In this document: positions 55,598-64,000 of the stretch, in pieces
Position numbering within the stretch: the first letter of the stretch is position 1
Layout of the letters: every line of letters begins with the position of its first letter
Source: Rhodonellum sp041748555
GTDB lineage: Bacteria; Bacteroidota; Bacteroidia; Cytophagales; Cyclobacteriaceae
NCBI GenBank assembly: GCA_041748555.1
Contig: JBGTDA010000136.1
Location: 67,441-131,440, forward strand
Direction of reading: 5' to 3'
DNA: 64,000 nucleotides
Made by a program: the position numbers and the translations under genes
Notes under the pieces: model-generated
The model's input: the letters and a program-made list of their open reading frames with translations, nothing else
Told to the model about the DNA's origin: nothing
Databases searched by the model: none

Positions 55598-56254
55598 TGG
55601 ATGTGAAACGTCTATGAAAATGGCTCAAGCCGGATTCCGAAGAATATCGGGAGAATTTGCCCGGTAAATTTTAGGGTCAAGCAAAGGATCTTATGTCTTG
55701 GTATTTAATAGGGTAGTATTGTAGATAAACATAAATCAAAACCAAATCCGCAGATGATTTAAGGAAGAATTAATTTTTTGTGAATTTAAAACTATTCGAA
55801 AGGATCCGGGGACAAATTGTAATTTATGACCTAAGGTTTCAATTTATCCTAGCTAAACATGAAATCCTTTTAAAGGATGATTCTCGGATTTAAAAATATC
55901 CACAATTTCCTCTAAATACATGTATTTTTATAAAACTGCATCAAAAACTCATTGACAATTTTTATTTTTTTTAAATAAAAAAATTAGGGTGAGTTTTAAA
56001 CCACTATTTTGCATTTCTACATAAAATTTATCGAAACGGGTGTATATTATAACCATAAAAAAAGGAGTCTTTGAAAAAGACTCCTTTGCTGGGTTTATTT
56101 GTAACTGACTACAGCCATATAAACTTTGGTATTCTTGATATTATAAAGTATTTTTGAATACCAAAATTTTCTAAACTTAACAAAAACATATTATAAAGCC
56201 ATAATAACAGTTGATTATTTTAACAGGGAATTTTAACAACAAAATTTTCTTTGG
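55598..56254. other. Non-coding region after the carbonic-anhydrase-like gene
   Basis: About 650 bp, AT-rich, no gene with coding character on either strand. It contains the minus-strand hairpin terminator at 56057-56087, which now ends the decayed regulator remnant further right. Confidence 0.45.
56057..56087 (-). terminator. Rho-independent terminator on the minus strand
   Basis: Perfect 12-bp arms AAAGGAGTCTTT/AAAGACTCCTTT with a 3-base loop; read on the minus strand it is followed by seven T. It lies downstream of the AraC remnant and is probably its former terminator. Confidence 0.75.
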
Positions 56255-56450
56255 TTATTTTGATAAATTCTGATAAACCTTTGGAGTGAAGGCGAATGAA
56301 TTTTTAAAAGCTCTTCTGAATTGTGTCAAATTATTAAATCCCGACCTCAGGCATACCTCCCGAATCTGATATGCTCCCATTTTCAGGAATTTTTTTGACA
56401 TATTCAATCTTTCTTTGGGACATATTCCATTGGACTGACCCCGATTGTAG
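56255..56450 (-). pseudogene. C-terminal remnant of an AraC-family regulator, frameshifted
   Basis: On the minus strand one frame reads IGVSPMEYVPKK and then stops. The next frame continues RLNMSKKFLKMGAYQIREVC and LRSGFNNLTQFRRAFKNSFAFTPKVYQNLSK to a stop at 56255-56257. Together these make the second helix-turn-helix of an AraC/XylS regulator (GFNNLTQFRRAFKNSFAFTP is the family signature). One single-base shift separates the parts and the N-terminal regulatory domain and first helix-turn-helix are missing. A non-functional remnant. Confidence 0.75.
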
Positions 56451-56510
56451 GATTTTAATTATCAATATTTTTTCTTGAGGCCAGCATTTTTACGGCTTTT
56501 TTCCACTCGG

Positions 56511-56642
56511 ATGAATAGAAGCTATAAAAACCAGACAACCATCTTCCATAGAATAGCTAAAACGTTGGCCTTGGGTGTTTTGGCTAAATTGGTTGCCTTT
56601 GCGAGAGGTGATATTTTAGAATCTTTAATTTTACAATCATAA
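56511..56642 (+). CDS. Short ORF of 43 residues, unknown
   Basis: Reads MNRSYKNQTTIFHRIAKTLA then LGVLAKLVAFARGDILESLILQS. The hydrophobic-basic pattern looks coding-like but no family is recognised. Its TAA stop shares one base with the ATG of the next short ORF (TAATG), as in coupled translation. It lies opposite other gene debris, so it may be a chance or relic frame. Confidence 0.25.
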   Translation: MNRSYKNQTTIFHRIAKTLALGVLAKLVAFARGDILESLILQS

Positions 56643-56764
56643 TGAAAACAATTGATGAGGTCAATATTCGTATGGATGAAGTTGTGGAAGAATGCAAAGC
56701 CGAATGGCAGTCGGTACCCAAGGCAATGGACCTGCCGGCATTTATCGCGCAAAAAAAAAACTGA
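56642..56764 (+). pseudogene. 40-residue fragment, possibly the start of a DUF5995-like gene
   Basis: Reads MKTIDEVNIRMDEVVEECKA and then WQSVPKAMDLPAFIAQKKN. The first 20 residues resemble the start of the DUF5995 family as I recall it; the rest does not. A run of ten A stands just before the stop. Likely a broken gene start. Low confidence. Confidence 0.3.
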
Positions 56765-56801
56765 CCTTCACATCAATTAAATTACTTAATCGTGGTTCAA
56801 C

Positions 56802-57833
56802 TTATTCGGACACTGCAATCCTGTTCCTAAATATCTTGATTCTACTCTCGCTGGTCTCTTTGGTCTTCACTGTCTGTTCATTTGCATAAACTTCCACATT
56901 GGTTTCGGCCAGATCAACCAGTTCATCATACGGCCCTCTTGGAGCGATCAGTTTGACAAATATAGGTGCTGTCTCTACGGCTACAAAAAGGAGAATGATA
57001 AAGATGTTGGCATGGTTCATGGCCTGACTTTCATTGGTAAGTACACTCAAAGAATCGATTCTGGCAGCCATTCCATCAAAATTATCAATCCCCGGCTGCT
57101 GCTTTTCAAATTCAGCCTGACGTAAAGCCATAAATTGTCGGATTTCAGATTCCAGTGCATCGATTCTTATTTGGTGGGAAGCTTTCAGGTTGTCCAGTTC
57201 GCGTTGGGCGGCATCGAGTTGCTGCTCTTTCTTTTTTGCGTTTGTTCCCAACCCAACGATCCCACTGGTTCCATCGGTTTTGGTACCAAATCGCTCATAA
57301 TCATATTCCTGTTGTATTTTGTCCCTGAAAGCCACCGCTTGGGAAATTTCGGATTTTAAAGTGTCCACCTTGGCTTCCAAAGAAATGATTTCAGGAAATC
57401 CTGATTTCAAATCCTCCTTGCTTTTGGTTATAAATGCCGCCTTTTTTTCATCAATTTTTCTACTGATTTCTCTTTCAAAAATTTTTAATTCGAGAGGTTT
57501 GGAAATGACTATCGCCAGTATCACTGCAAAAAGGATCCGCGGAATAGCCATTTTCCATTCCGACCAGGCATTGTTCCTTTTCCGCATGCTGGACACAATG
57601 AATCTATCCAGATTAAAGATCATCAAACCCCAAAGCAAACCGAAACCGATGGCAGGAAGGATGGATTGGAAAATGGTGTGAAGTGCATATCCGGCAGACA
57701 ATGTTGCCAATACACCGGTGAAAAATATCGTGCCTCCGATGCCCACATATTTATGTGTTTCTGTGGGGGATTTGTGTAGCAGCGGCCTGTATGCACCGCT
57801 GCAAAACCAGAAAAAACGGGTGATTCTATGCAT
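56802..57833 (-). CDS. DUF4407 membrane protein
   Basis: 343 residues. Three membrane segments in the first 120 residues (YVGIGGTIFFTGVLATLSAGYAL in parts, AIGFGLLWGLMIFNLDRFIV, AIPRILFAVILAIVISKPLELKIF in parts) and one near 275 (NIFIILLFVAVETAPIFVKLI). Between them is a long charged region likely to be a coiled coil (KEDLKSGFPEIISLEAKVDT, KKKEQQLDAAQRELDNL). This is the DUF4407 layout. The role is unknown. Monocistronic; convergent with the gene debris and divergent from the SGNH hydrolase. Confidence 0.9.
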   Translation of the reverse strand: MHRITRFFWFCSGAYRPLLHKSPTETHKYVGIGGTIFFTGVLATLSAGYALHTIFQSILPAIGFGLLWGLMIFNLDRFIVSSMRKRNNAWSEWKMAIPRILFAVILAIVISKPLELKIFEREISRKIDEKKAAFITKSKEDLKSGFPEIISLEAKVDTLKSEISQAVAFRDKIQQEYDYERFGTKTDGTSGIVGLGTNAKKKEQQLDAAQRELDNLKASHQIRIDALESEIRQFMALRQAEFEKQQPGIDNFDGMAARIDSLSVLTNESQAMNHANIFIILLFVAVETAPIFVKLIAPRGPYDELVDLAETNVEVYANEQTVKTKETSESRIKIFRNRIAVSE

Positions 57834-58113
57834 AATTAATATTTTAATGACTACAGGATTTTCTTTTCAAAAAACGAGCTACAGGAACCCAAAGTATGTT
57901 TACCCATTTGCAGGCAAGTAGATATGGGATGAAAGATGCCCTTTCGGGTTCAGAATAGGCATTTTTTAGGACAGAATTTTTAAGAATTACATGAAAATGG
58001 CAAAGCTTGTGTAACGTTCAGAATTGAAACATCTGTCCAAACCGCACAGAAAGTGAACGGTTTTGGTCATTGGTAGTAAAATATTTATCTTACGTACTTT
58101 AAATTAACAACCG

Positions 58114-58794
58114 ATGAAAACAACAGGATTCAATCTTCCCATTCTCACTTTGCTATTCCTGATTTTCAACACAAGTCTGACAGTTGCTCAGGAAACTCTT
58201 CCTTTTCAGAAGGAGGTGAATTCTATAGTCGAAAAGTACCAAAAGCAATCTTTGCCAAACGGAGGTATTTTGTTTACGGGTAGTTCTAGTATCAAAATGT
58301 GGCGGGAACTGGACAATTATTTCCCTGGCACCCCCATCATCAATACAGGCTTTGGTGGTTCTCAAACACATGAATTGCTGATGCATCTGGATGATTTGGT
58401 TCTCTATCTTGAGCCGAGCCGGATTTTTATCTATGAGGGCGATAATGATGTCAATGCGGGTAAATCAACCGAAGAAATCATTTCCACCTTCAAGGAACTG
58501 ACCTCCGTTATTTTCCGACAACTTCCGGAAAGTCAGATATATCTGATCAGTGCCAAGCCCAGTCCTTCCAGATGGGATCTGAAACCACAATATCTGGAAT
58601 TTAATCAGGCACTGAAGACTTATGCAAATTCGGATCAGAGGCTGACATACCTGGATGTCTGGACGCCCATGTTGGATGAAAATGGCAATCCAAAAGGAGA
58701 ACTTTTTATTCAGGACAATCTCCACATGAATGAAAAAGGATATGCAATCTGGAAATCAGTCTTGGCTCCACATGTACCTTCAGAAATTAAATGA
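58114..58794 (+). CDS. Exported SGNH/GDSL-type hydrolase
   Basis: 226 residues. Signal peptide MKTTGFNLPILTLLFLIFNTSLTVAQ. Block I has the nucleophile Ser in GGILFTGSSSIKMW, block II Gly in NTGFGGSQTHELL, block III Asn in YEGDNDVNAGKS, and block V Asp/His in DNLHMNEKGYAIW. Likely an esterase acting on acyl or acetyl groups outside the cytoplasm. It is followed 42 bp later by the thiamine-binding protein gene. Confidence 0.9.
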   Translation: MKTTGFNLPILTLLFLIFNTSLTVAQETLPFQKEVNSIVEKYQKQSLPNGGILFTGSSSIKMWRELDNYFPGTPIINTGFGGSQTHELLMHLDDLVLYLEPSRIFIYEGDNDVNAGKSTEEIISTFKELTSVIFRQLPESQIYLISAKPSPSRWDLKPQYLEFNQALKTYANSDQRLTYLDVWTPMLDENGNPKGELFIQDNLHMNEKGYAIWKSVLAPHVPSEIK

Positions 58795-58836
58795 ATTTAA
58801 GAGTAAGTAACCCATGGCCTTTTACCTCGAATAACA

Positions 58837-59133
58837 ATGAAACTCATCAATCTTGGAATTCAGATCATCCCTAAAAGTAAAAACCTGGATAGCTATGCCT
58901 TGGTGGATAAAGCCATTGAAGTGATCAGGCGTTCAGGTGTCAAATATGTTGTCACACCTTTTGAAACTGTCATGGAAGGACCGCAGGATGTATTAATGTC
59001 GGTAGCTTTGGAAGCTCAGCAGGCAGTTTTGGACGCCGGAGCTGATGAAGTGCTGGTTTATTTCAGGATGCAGATCAGAAAAGATGCTGACGTTTTCATT
59101 GATGATAAAATAAGAAAGTACAAATCTGATTAA
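58837..59133 (+). CDS. Thiamine-binding protein, MTH1187/YkoF-like
   Basis: 98 residues with the alternating ferredoxin-like fold of the family: NLGIQIIPKSKNLDSYALVD, VKYVVTPFETVMEGPQDVLM, DAGADEVLVYFRMQIRKD. Such small proteins bind thiamine or a related compound in the cytoplasm and form dimers or tetramers. Immediately downstream of the hydrolase on the same strand. Confidence 0.9.
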   Translation: MKLINLGIQIIPKSKNLDSYALVDKAIEVIRRSGVKYVVTPFETVMEGPQDVLMSVALEAQQAVLDAGADEVLVYFRMQIRKDADVFIDDKIRKYKSD

Positions 59134-59382
59134 GCAAGATTTAAAGACTTCCAAAAACAATAACCGCTATTTTTTAGTATATTAAGGTATAGCACTTTTG
59201 AATAAAAGCTGCTATCGGGAGCCAATCAGGATTAATTCCATCCCTACAAATTCTTGATATTCGCATTTGGCTGCTCAAAACTTTGCTAAAATTTTGACTT
59301 TAGCACGATAATCGTTCTCAAATAAGCAAAAATGCAAGACACTTTTGCCAAAAATTAATGTTTACAACCAAATGAATTTATT

Positions 59383-60546
59383 ATGAAAAGGATAATTACT
59401 GTTTTCCTGATTATATTTTTGAGCACCTCCGGGGCTTACGCACAAATCAAGCATGTCAACCTTGACGTTGTCACCAATCAGATCAATGAGGGAAATCCAA
59501 TTCCTTCAGAAGAACCCTTTTACATACGGGGCCGTCTGCCCGAAAACATAGATTTTGTCAAAGTTAAGATCTATCAAGCAGGAAAAAGTCCGGATCAGGG
59601 AAACGAATACTTTTGGAAAACTGCATTTGATTTTCAAGTCAACGAATATGAACTGTTTGTTTCAGACCCACTGAGGAGTAATGAAAACTACAATCTGGAA
59701 TTTCATTATTTTCAGCAAGCGAATGAAGAACAGATGGAAGAAATCAAAGAGGCAGTTACCAACAATCTGGAATCTTACATTCAATCCAATTTTGAAGTCA
59801 GCAACAGCGGCATCAAATCCTATAGATCCGAGCAGGTAATGATAACCCAAATGAATCAAATAGTAAGGGATGCTTTTGATGATTACAGGCATTTTCTAGG
59901 GAGAGATTTTAAGGGTTTCAGTGATATTGTCCGGCAGAAACTTGAGCAAAAAGACAAGTTAAAACTCCGGAGGGCGCGGTTCAACATTCTGGGAAGAAAT
60001 AAAGAGGACAATGAGAGGGCCGTTTATGCCCAACAGTATCTTGAAGAGTTGAATACATTGGTAACAAATGAAGCTGAGCAATATCTGGACAGAAGCCTGA
60101 TGGCCCTTGTGGATATCCGAACTGTCAGCTCCTATCCAACAGAAAAAAAACCAAGCACCTTACCGCTTAATTTCGGTTATGGTGCTTTCGCTGTAAAAAG
60201 GTCATTACCTTCCACAGAGTATTTTAACGGTCCGTATTTGGGACTTTCTTTTCCATTGGCAAACAAAACTTTTCAGAAAGTATTGGGAAATGCCTCAATT
60301 TCCACCGGTGTTTTCCTTCAGAATTTCAGTTCCGGTCAAGGTGATCAAATATCGGGACCTTTGGTAAATCTTCCTATTTATGCGGGATTGGGTTACAAGC
60401 TATTCAGGGTTTTGCGGCTGAATGCAGGAGTTGTAGTTATTAATTTTGAAGAAGCTGATGGCAGTATGAACACTAATTACGTCCAACCTTTTGCGGGAAT
60501 CAGCTTGGAATTCAATTTATGGTTGGGTATTAATGGCAGGAGGTAA
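59383..60546 (+). CDS. Exported protein of unknown function, 387 residues, coupled to OmpA-type gene
   Basis: Signal peptide MKRIITVFLIIFLSTSGAYAQ. Residues 25-110 are beta-rich (IKVYQAGKSP-like VKIYQAGKSPDQGNEYFWKT). Residues 110-240 are helical and charged (FHYFQQANEEQMEEIKEAVT, YLEELNTLVTNEAEQYLDRS). Residues 250-387 look like a small outer-membrane barrel (LNFGYGAFAVKRS, YLGLSFPLANKTF, PFAGISLEFNLWLG). The last base of its stop overlaps the next ATG (TAATG). No family recognised. Expected in the outer membrane or periplasm. Confidence 0.8.
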   Translation: MKRIITVFLIIFLSTSGAYAQIKHVNLDVVTNQINEGNPIPSEEPFYIRGRLPENIDFVKVKIYQAGKSPDQGNEYFWKTAFDFQVNEYELFVSDPLRSNENYNLEFHYFQQANEEQMEEIKEAVTNNLESYIQSNFEVSNSGIKSYRSEQVMITQMNQIVRDAFDDYRHFLGRDFKGFSDIVRQKLEQKDKLKLRRARFNILGRNKEDNERAVYAQQYLEELNTLVTNEAEQYLDRSLMALVDIRTVSSYPTEKKPSTLPLNFGYGAFAVKRSLPSTEYFNGPYLGLSFPLANKTFQKVLGNASISTGVFLQNFSSGQGDQISGPLVNLPIYAGLGYKLFRVLRLNAGVVVINFEEADGSMNTNYVQPFAGISLEFNLWLGINGRR

Positions 60547-63020
60547 TGATGAAAAAAGCACTGATAATATTCATAGGTTGCTTTGCTCTGATTTCTACGG
60601 TCAATGCACAACAGAAAGATTTCGAATGGAGGATAGGCGCCAGTGGTGGTTATACCAATTATTATGGTGATCTGAGTCCGTTTACGGTAAGAGGATTTTC
60701 AAATTGGGATGCAATCAAACATGTTCTTTATTATAATGAGAATTATTTTGATCAATATTCCTTCAAGATCAACATAGAAAAGCAACTCAGCCCGACTGTC
60801 GGCCTAATGTTCAGTTATGGCCAATATCAGTTCAGTATGAGCGATCGATACATCAGGCGGGACGGCTCTTTGTATCAAAATAACCCAAATTTTGGCAGGG
60901 CTTTGAATTTCCAAAATGACACAAAAGATGTCGGAATGGCCCTGGTTTTCAAAGCTGACAATGATATTCTACTTCCATCCACCTCCCTGTTGGCTCCCTA
61001 TTTTACGCTGGGATTTGGCCTGATCAATTTTGAAACTAAAGGAGACCTTCTGGACAGTGAAGGGAACCCATATAATTATGCGTCCGGCAATGTAGTGACG
61101 GATGGGGTATATGAAACGGATCTGACTTCTTTAAATACCGAACTGGAAAACGGATACGATTTAGGAGCTTTTTATACTAATCTTGGCTTGGGAATCAGGC
61201 TGAGGTTGGGATCCAGGCTTGAATTGTTTGCTCAAAGTGATTTCCTGTATACTTTCACGGATTATCTGGATGATGTAAGTGGAGAATACAGGGACAGTTA
61301 TGATAACAGTTTTCAGGCTTATGCTGCCCAACCTGGAACAAACACAGTTGATGCCGATAATTATCGCGGAAATCCAAACAATCGAAATGACTGGATCATT
61401 TATCACGGGATTGGGTTAAAGTTCAATTTTGGCGCAAGCAAAAAAACCTTTTCCGCTCCAAGGTTGAGCACATTTTATCCAACTTATACAAGCTCTCAAG
61501 ACAGGGAGGCAACGCTGAAGGATCAGGAAATCGAAGAAAAAGAAATTAAAGACAGTATTCAGACTGCAGAAAAACCAGCAACAGGCAATACCTATAATTA
61601 CTTTATGTCAGGAACAACGGATTCTCGTCAAATCAGCCGATTATCTGAAAGGTTGCAACTATTGGAATGGGATCAACAGATTCAACAAAGAGAGGCACAG
61701 CTGCAGGCTTCCGGAATAATGAAAGAAAACCTTTCTGAAAGGAGGAAAAGCTATGAATCAAGATATCAGGACATTCAGGCTGACACTGTACTTGCTCTTT
61801 CGGACAGGGACAGTTTGTTGGAAATTTCCACGCAAGACAGATTCAATGTCAGGTACAGTTTGGATAGTCTTGACAGAAGGCAGTCAGAATTGAAATCAGA
61901 TATCGATAGTTTGGGGAGGCTGAAAACCAATTTCTATCTCCCATCGAACAGGTTTGACAGAGATGCAGAAAATGATAACTTACAAAATTGGCAAACACGT
62001 CCGGACAGTCTAAACGATTCTTTATTGTATCCAAGAAAAGAGCCTTTTCCGGCAGCCCGACCTGAGTCCGGGAGGATAAGAAGAGATCAGGCAGGTGATA
62101 CGGCATTATATTCATCTGCTGCAGAATCCGGTCAGATTTTGAATCAAAGACTTTTTCAGCTGGAAACCGAAAATCAAAGATTGAGGAGAGCCGAAGACAG
62201 TTTAAGATCAGTTCCGAGAGAAAGTATTTATCTGAGCCCGTATTACAATCCAAACAATCAGTATGGACAACAGCAAACTAGATCCTATACCCAAAGTCAA
62301 TCTGAGACCACTAACCAATCTGAATCCCAATATCAGGAATCAGAAACCCGCAGAAGAAGATGGCGACCTTTAGCAGGAATATTTGGAGGAAGAAAGGACA
62401 TAAGAGATGACCGTACATATCCCGGCAGGGTCTCCAGGGTAATATCCCCGCCAGTTATTGAAAATGAGACGACAGGTAATGACGCGGAAAGTTTGGCTCT
62501 GGGAATTAACAATACCTTATTGGGAACAGCTCCTGATTCAGTAAATCAAACAGGTGTGGATAATTTAAGGACCCATGACACCTCAACTCCGACTTCTACT
62601 ACCCAGCCAGCTGAGAGGGTTGTGAAGCCGGCGGAGATAGTTAGAGATACAGTTTTTGTGGAAAAAGAATCAGATATCCGACTTCTTGAATCCAAAATTG
62701 AAGTTTATTTTGACGTTAACCAAAATTCACCGGCTCGGGAGGAAGTCAATAAATTGGCTCCCTTGGTCGACTTTGTAAAAAACAACGAAACCTATAGGCT
62801 TTCGCTGATAGGCTTTTCGGATAATACAGGAAATGTATCTTACAACCTCCGTCTGATCCAAAACAGGATCGAATCCGTTGCCGAAATTCTTAAGGATCAA
62901 TTTGGTCTTGAGGAAAACCAGATTCTCACCGAATCGGGAGGTCAGGTAGTCCGAGGTCCCAATAGAAGTGGAAATGATATTGACAGAAAAGTAGAAGTCA
63001 GGATTGTTCCTCGAAATTGA
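60546..63020 (+). CDS. OmpA-family protein with N-terminal beta-barrel and long coiled linker
   Basis: 824 residues, signal peptide MMKKALIIFIGCFALISTVNAQ. Residues 25-300 form a barrel-like domain (WRIGASGGYTNYYGDLSPFT, GLGIRLRLGSRLELFAQSDF, IIYHGIGLKFNFGASK). Residues 300-690 are a charged, Gln/Ser/Arg-rich linker with coiled-coil stretches (RLSERLQLLEWDQQIQQREA, NQRLFQLETENQRLRR). The C-terminal 120 residues are the OmpA peptidoglycan-binding domain (KIEVYFDVNQNSPAREEVNK, LIGFSDNTGNVSYNLRLIQN, DIDRKVEVRIV). The linker is unusually long for an OmpA protein. Translationally coupled to the preceding gene. Confidence 0.9.
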   Translation: MMKKALIIFIGCFALISTVNAQQKDFEWRIGASGGYTNYYGDLSPFTVRGFSNWDAIKHVLYYNENYFDQYSFKINIEKQLSPTVGLMFSYGQYQFSMSDRYIRRDGSLYQNNPNFGRALNFQNDTKDVGMALVFKADNDILLPSTSLLAPYFTLGFGLINFETKGDLLDSEGNPYNYASGNVVTDGVYETDLTSLNTELENGYDLGAFYTNLGLGIRLRLGSRLELFAQSDFLYTFTDYLDDVSGEYRDSYDNSFQAYAAQPGTNTVDADNYRGNPNNRNDWIIYHGIGLKFNFGASKKTFSAPRLSTFYPTYTSSQDREATLKDQEIEEKEIKDSIQTAEKPATGNTYNYFMSGTTDSRQISRLSERLQLLEWDQQIQQREAQLQASGIMKENLSERRKSYESRYQDIQADTVLALSDRDSLLEISTQDRFNVRYSLDSLDRRQSELKSDIDSLGRLKTNFYLPSNRFDRDAENDNLQNWQTRPDSLNDSLLYPRKEPFPAARPESGRIRRDQAGDTALYSSAAESGQILNQRLFQLETENQRLRRAEDSLRSVPRESIYLSPYYNPNNQYGQQQTRSYTQSQSETTNQSESQYQESETRRRRWRPLAGIFGGRKDIRDDRTYPGRVSRVISPPVIENETTGNDAESLALGINNTLLGTAPDSVNQTGVDNLRTHDTSTPTSTTQPAERVVKPAEIVRDTVFVEKESDIRLLESKIEVYFDVNQNSPAREEVNKLAPLVDFVKNNETYRLSLIGFSDNTGNVSYNLRLIQNRIESVAEILKDQFGLEENQILTESGGQVVRGPNRSGNDIDRKVEVRIVPRN

Positions 63021-63116
63021 TATTTTGAATTGCCATAAGGCAGGGTTTTGAAGTAATTTCCCTTAGAAAAACCTAAAGTGGCCAAATCATATTATTTTTC
63101 GAAACTATCTTCCAAT

Positions 63117-64000
63117 TTAAAAAAGTGAAAACTTTAATTTGTCGGTCAATATTTCCAAAGCCACCATTGACCTTTCAGAATTCCCTTTTTCATTTAATTC
63201 AGGGCTCCATACGCCTATGCTGAACTTGTGAGGCATTACGGCTCCAACTCCTCCCCCTACTCCACTCTTACCCGGCAACCCAACTTTAAAAGCAAATTCT
63301 CCCGACTCATCATAAAAACCACAGGTCAGCATCAAGGCATTGATTCTACGCGCATTGCTTTCTGTGACAATTTCTCTCTTGGCAAATATAGAGTAACCAT
63401 CATTTGCCAAAAAAGAGAAAGATTTAGCCAAATCAACACAACTCATTTCCATGGAACATAGCGCAACATATGTCTTGAGAACTTCCTGAATATCATTATC
63501 GAAATTATCATATGCCTTCAGAAAGTACGCCATAGCCGTATTTCTCTCGGAATGTTTAAGTTCGGAATTCATCACCTCTTCATTGATGCTGACACAATTA
63601 TCACCTGCCAATTCGTTGATGAATTCAGATATCCTCAGAATCGGATGATCAAACTTGCTGGTCAGAGCATCTATGATCACAAGGGCCCCTGCATTGATAA
63701 ACGGGTTTCTTGGAATACCTTTTTCAAATTCCAGCTGAGCTATTGAGTTAAATGGATTTCCGCTCGGCTCAACATTAACCCGTGACCAAAGTTTGCTGTT
63801 GAATATTTTGAAAACCATGGCCAAAGAATGTACCTTTGAAATACTTTGGATCGAAAAAGGAATCTGATAATCCCCTGCTCCATACACCCGCCCCTCCAGA
63901 TCCACCAAAGCAATACCAAACTGATCTGCTTTCACCTTGGCCAGTTCAGGAATATAATCCGCCACTTTCCCTTTGAGGTCCATACCTTTTACTTCCTGGT
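63117..64000 (-). CDS. glsA: Glutaminase, 5' end outside window
   Basis: The frame is open past the Met at 63983: the preceding codons read QEVKG, which agrees with the normal glutaminase N-terminus, so the true start lies beyond 64000. Serine-type active site: SIQSISKVHSL with the SxxK Ser and Lys. Further family marks are GNPFNSIAQLEFEKGIPRNP split with FINAGALVIID, NTAMAYFLKAYDNFDNDIQ, and SGKSGVGGGVGAVMP-like PGKSGVGGGVGAVMP. It turns glutamine into glutamate and ammonia. Length seen is about 294 residues out of about 305 in the family. Confidence 0.95.
   Translation of the reverse strand, partial: QEVKGMDLKGKVADYIPELAKVKADQFGIALVDLEGRVYGAGDYQIPFSIQSISKVHSLAMVFKIFNSKLWSRVNVEPSGNPFNSIAQLEFEKGIPRNPFINAGALVIIDALTSKFDHPILRISEFINELAGDNCVSINEEVMNSELKHSERNTAMAYFLKAYDNFDNDIQEVLKTYVALCSMEMSCVDLAKSFSFLANDGYSIFAKREIVTESNARRINALMLTCGFYDESGEFAFKVGLPGKSGVGGGVGAVMPHKFSIGVWSPELNEKGNSERSMVALEILTDKLKFSLF

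Noticed and set aside
56522..56752. Minus-strand open frame of 76 codons
   Set aside because: It runs antisense to the two short plus-strand ORFs and its translation is rich in Cys, His and Phe without any family pattern; most likely chance.
56642..56764. Possible programmed frameshift at the ten-A run, as in insertion-sequence transposase genes
   Set aside because: No transposase-like sequence follows in either of the other frames and no terminal inverted repeats were found.

Overview
The window looks like chromosome of a Bacteroidota bacterium, most likely order Cytophagales and close to Cyclobacteriaceae. The evidence is two SusC/SusD pairs, several large TonB-dependent receptors with carboxypeptidase-like N-terminal domains, FG-GAP/ASPIC-UnbV surface lipoproteins, a LytS/LytTR pair, an AddAB-like pair of the Bacteroidota type, weak Shine-Dalgarno signals, TAnnTTTG-like promoters, and roughly 40% GC by eye. 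I saw no phage, intact insertion sequence, CRISPR array, rRNA or tRNA.

Layout. 1-6 kb: a two-subunit recombinational helicase-nuclease (AddB-like, cut by the window edge, and AddA-like) with a small membrane protein and two repeat elements between them. 6-16 kb: a fused FAD/Fe-S D-lactate or glycolate dehydrogenase, a YdcF protein, a CBS protein, then a minus-strand run of glycosylasparaginase, CutC and a cytochrome c/FG-GAP lipoprotein, facing a creatininase-family hydrolase and a methyltransferase. The lipoprotein reading frame is fused at its 5' end to what reads as the first 60 residues of a maltose O-acetyltransferase. 16-33 kb: a head-GIN adhesin-like protein and a large surface nutrient-uptake block (ASPIC/UnbV lipoprotein, SusD-SusC, SusD-SusC), where both susC genes carry the same roughly 30-bp upstream element. 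33-41 kb: mostly housekeeping genes (TPR lipoprotein, PspC, glycosyltransferase, YbaB, hisS, a 47-residue basic protein, phosphoesterase, pdhB). 41-46 kb: an outer-membrane beta-barrel receptor divergent from a LytS/LytTR two-component system. 46-53 kb: deaminase, lipoprotein, a haem-type TonB receptor with a TTG start, a ZIP metal transporter, an SLC13/TrkA-C permease and a secreted TIM-barrel protein. 53-57 kb: CbpA/CbpM chaperone pair, a carbonic-anhydrase-like protein that lacks one catalytic residue, and a patch of decayed gene fragments. 57-64 kb: DUF4407 protein, SGNH hydrolase, thiamine-binding protein, a coupled pair of cell-envelope proteins ending in an OmpA domain, and glutaminase cut by the right edge.

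No complete new multi-gene system is proven here. The observations most worth following are the carbonic-anhydrase-like protein, the shared susC upstream element, the acetyltransferase/lipoprotein fusion, the coupled 387 aa/OmpA envelope module and the gene-debris patch at 56.2-56.8 kb. All functions are read from sequence by eye; no database search was run.
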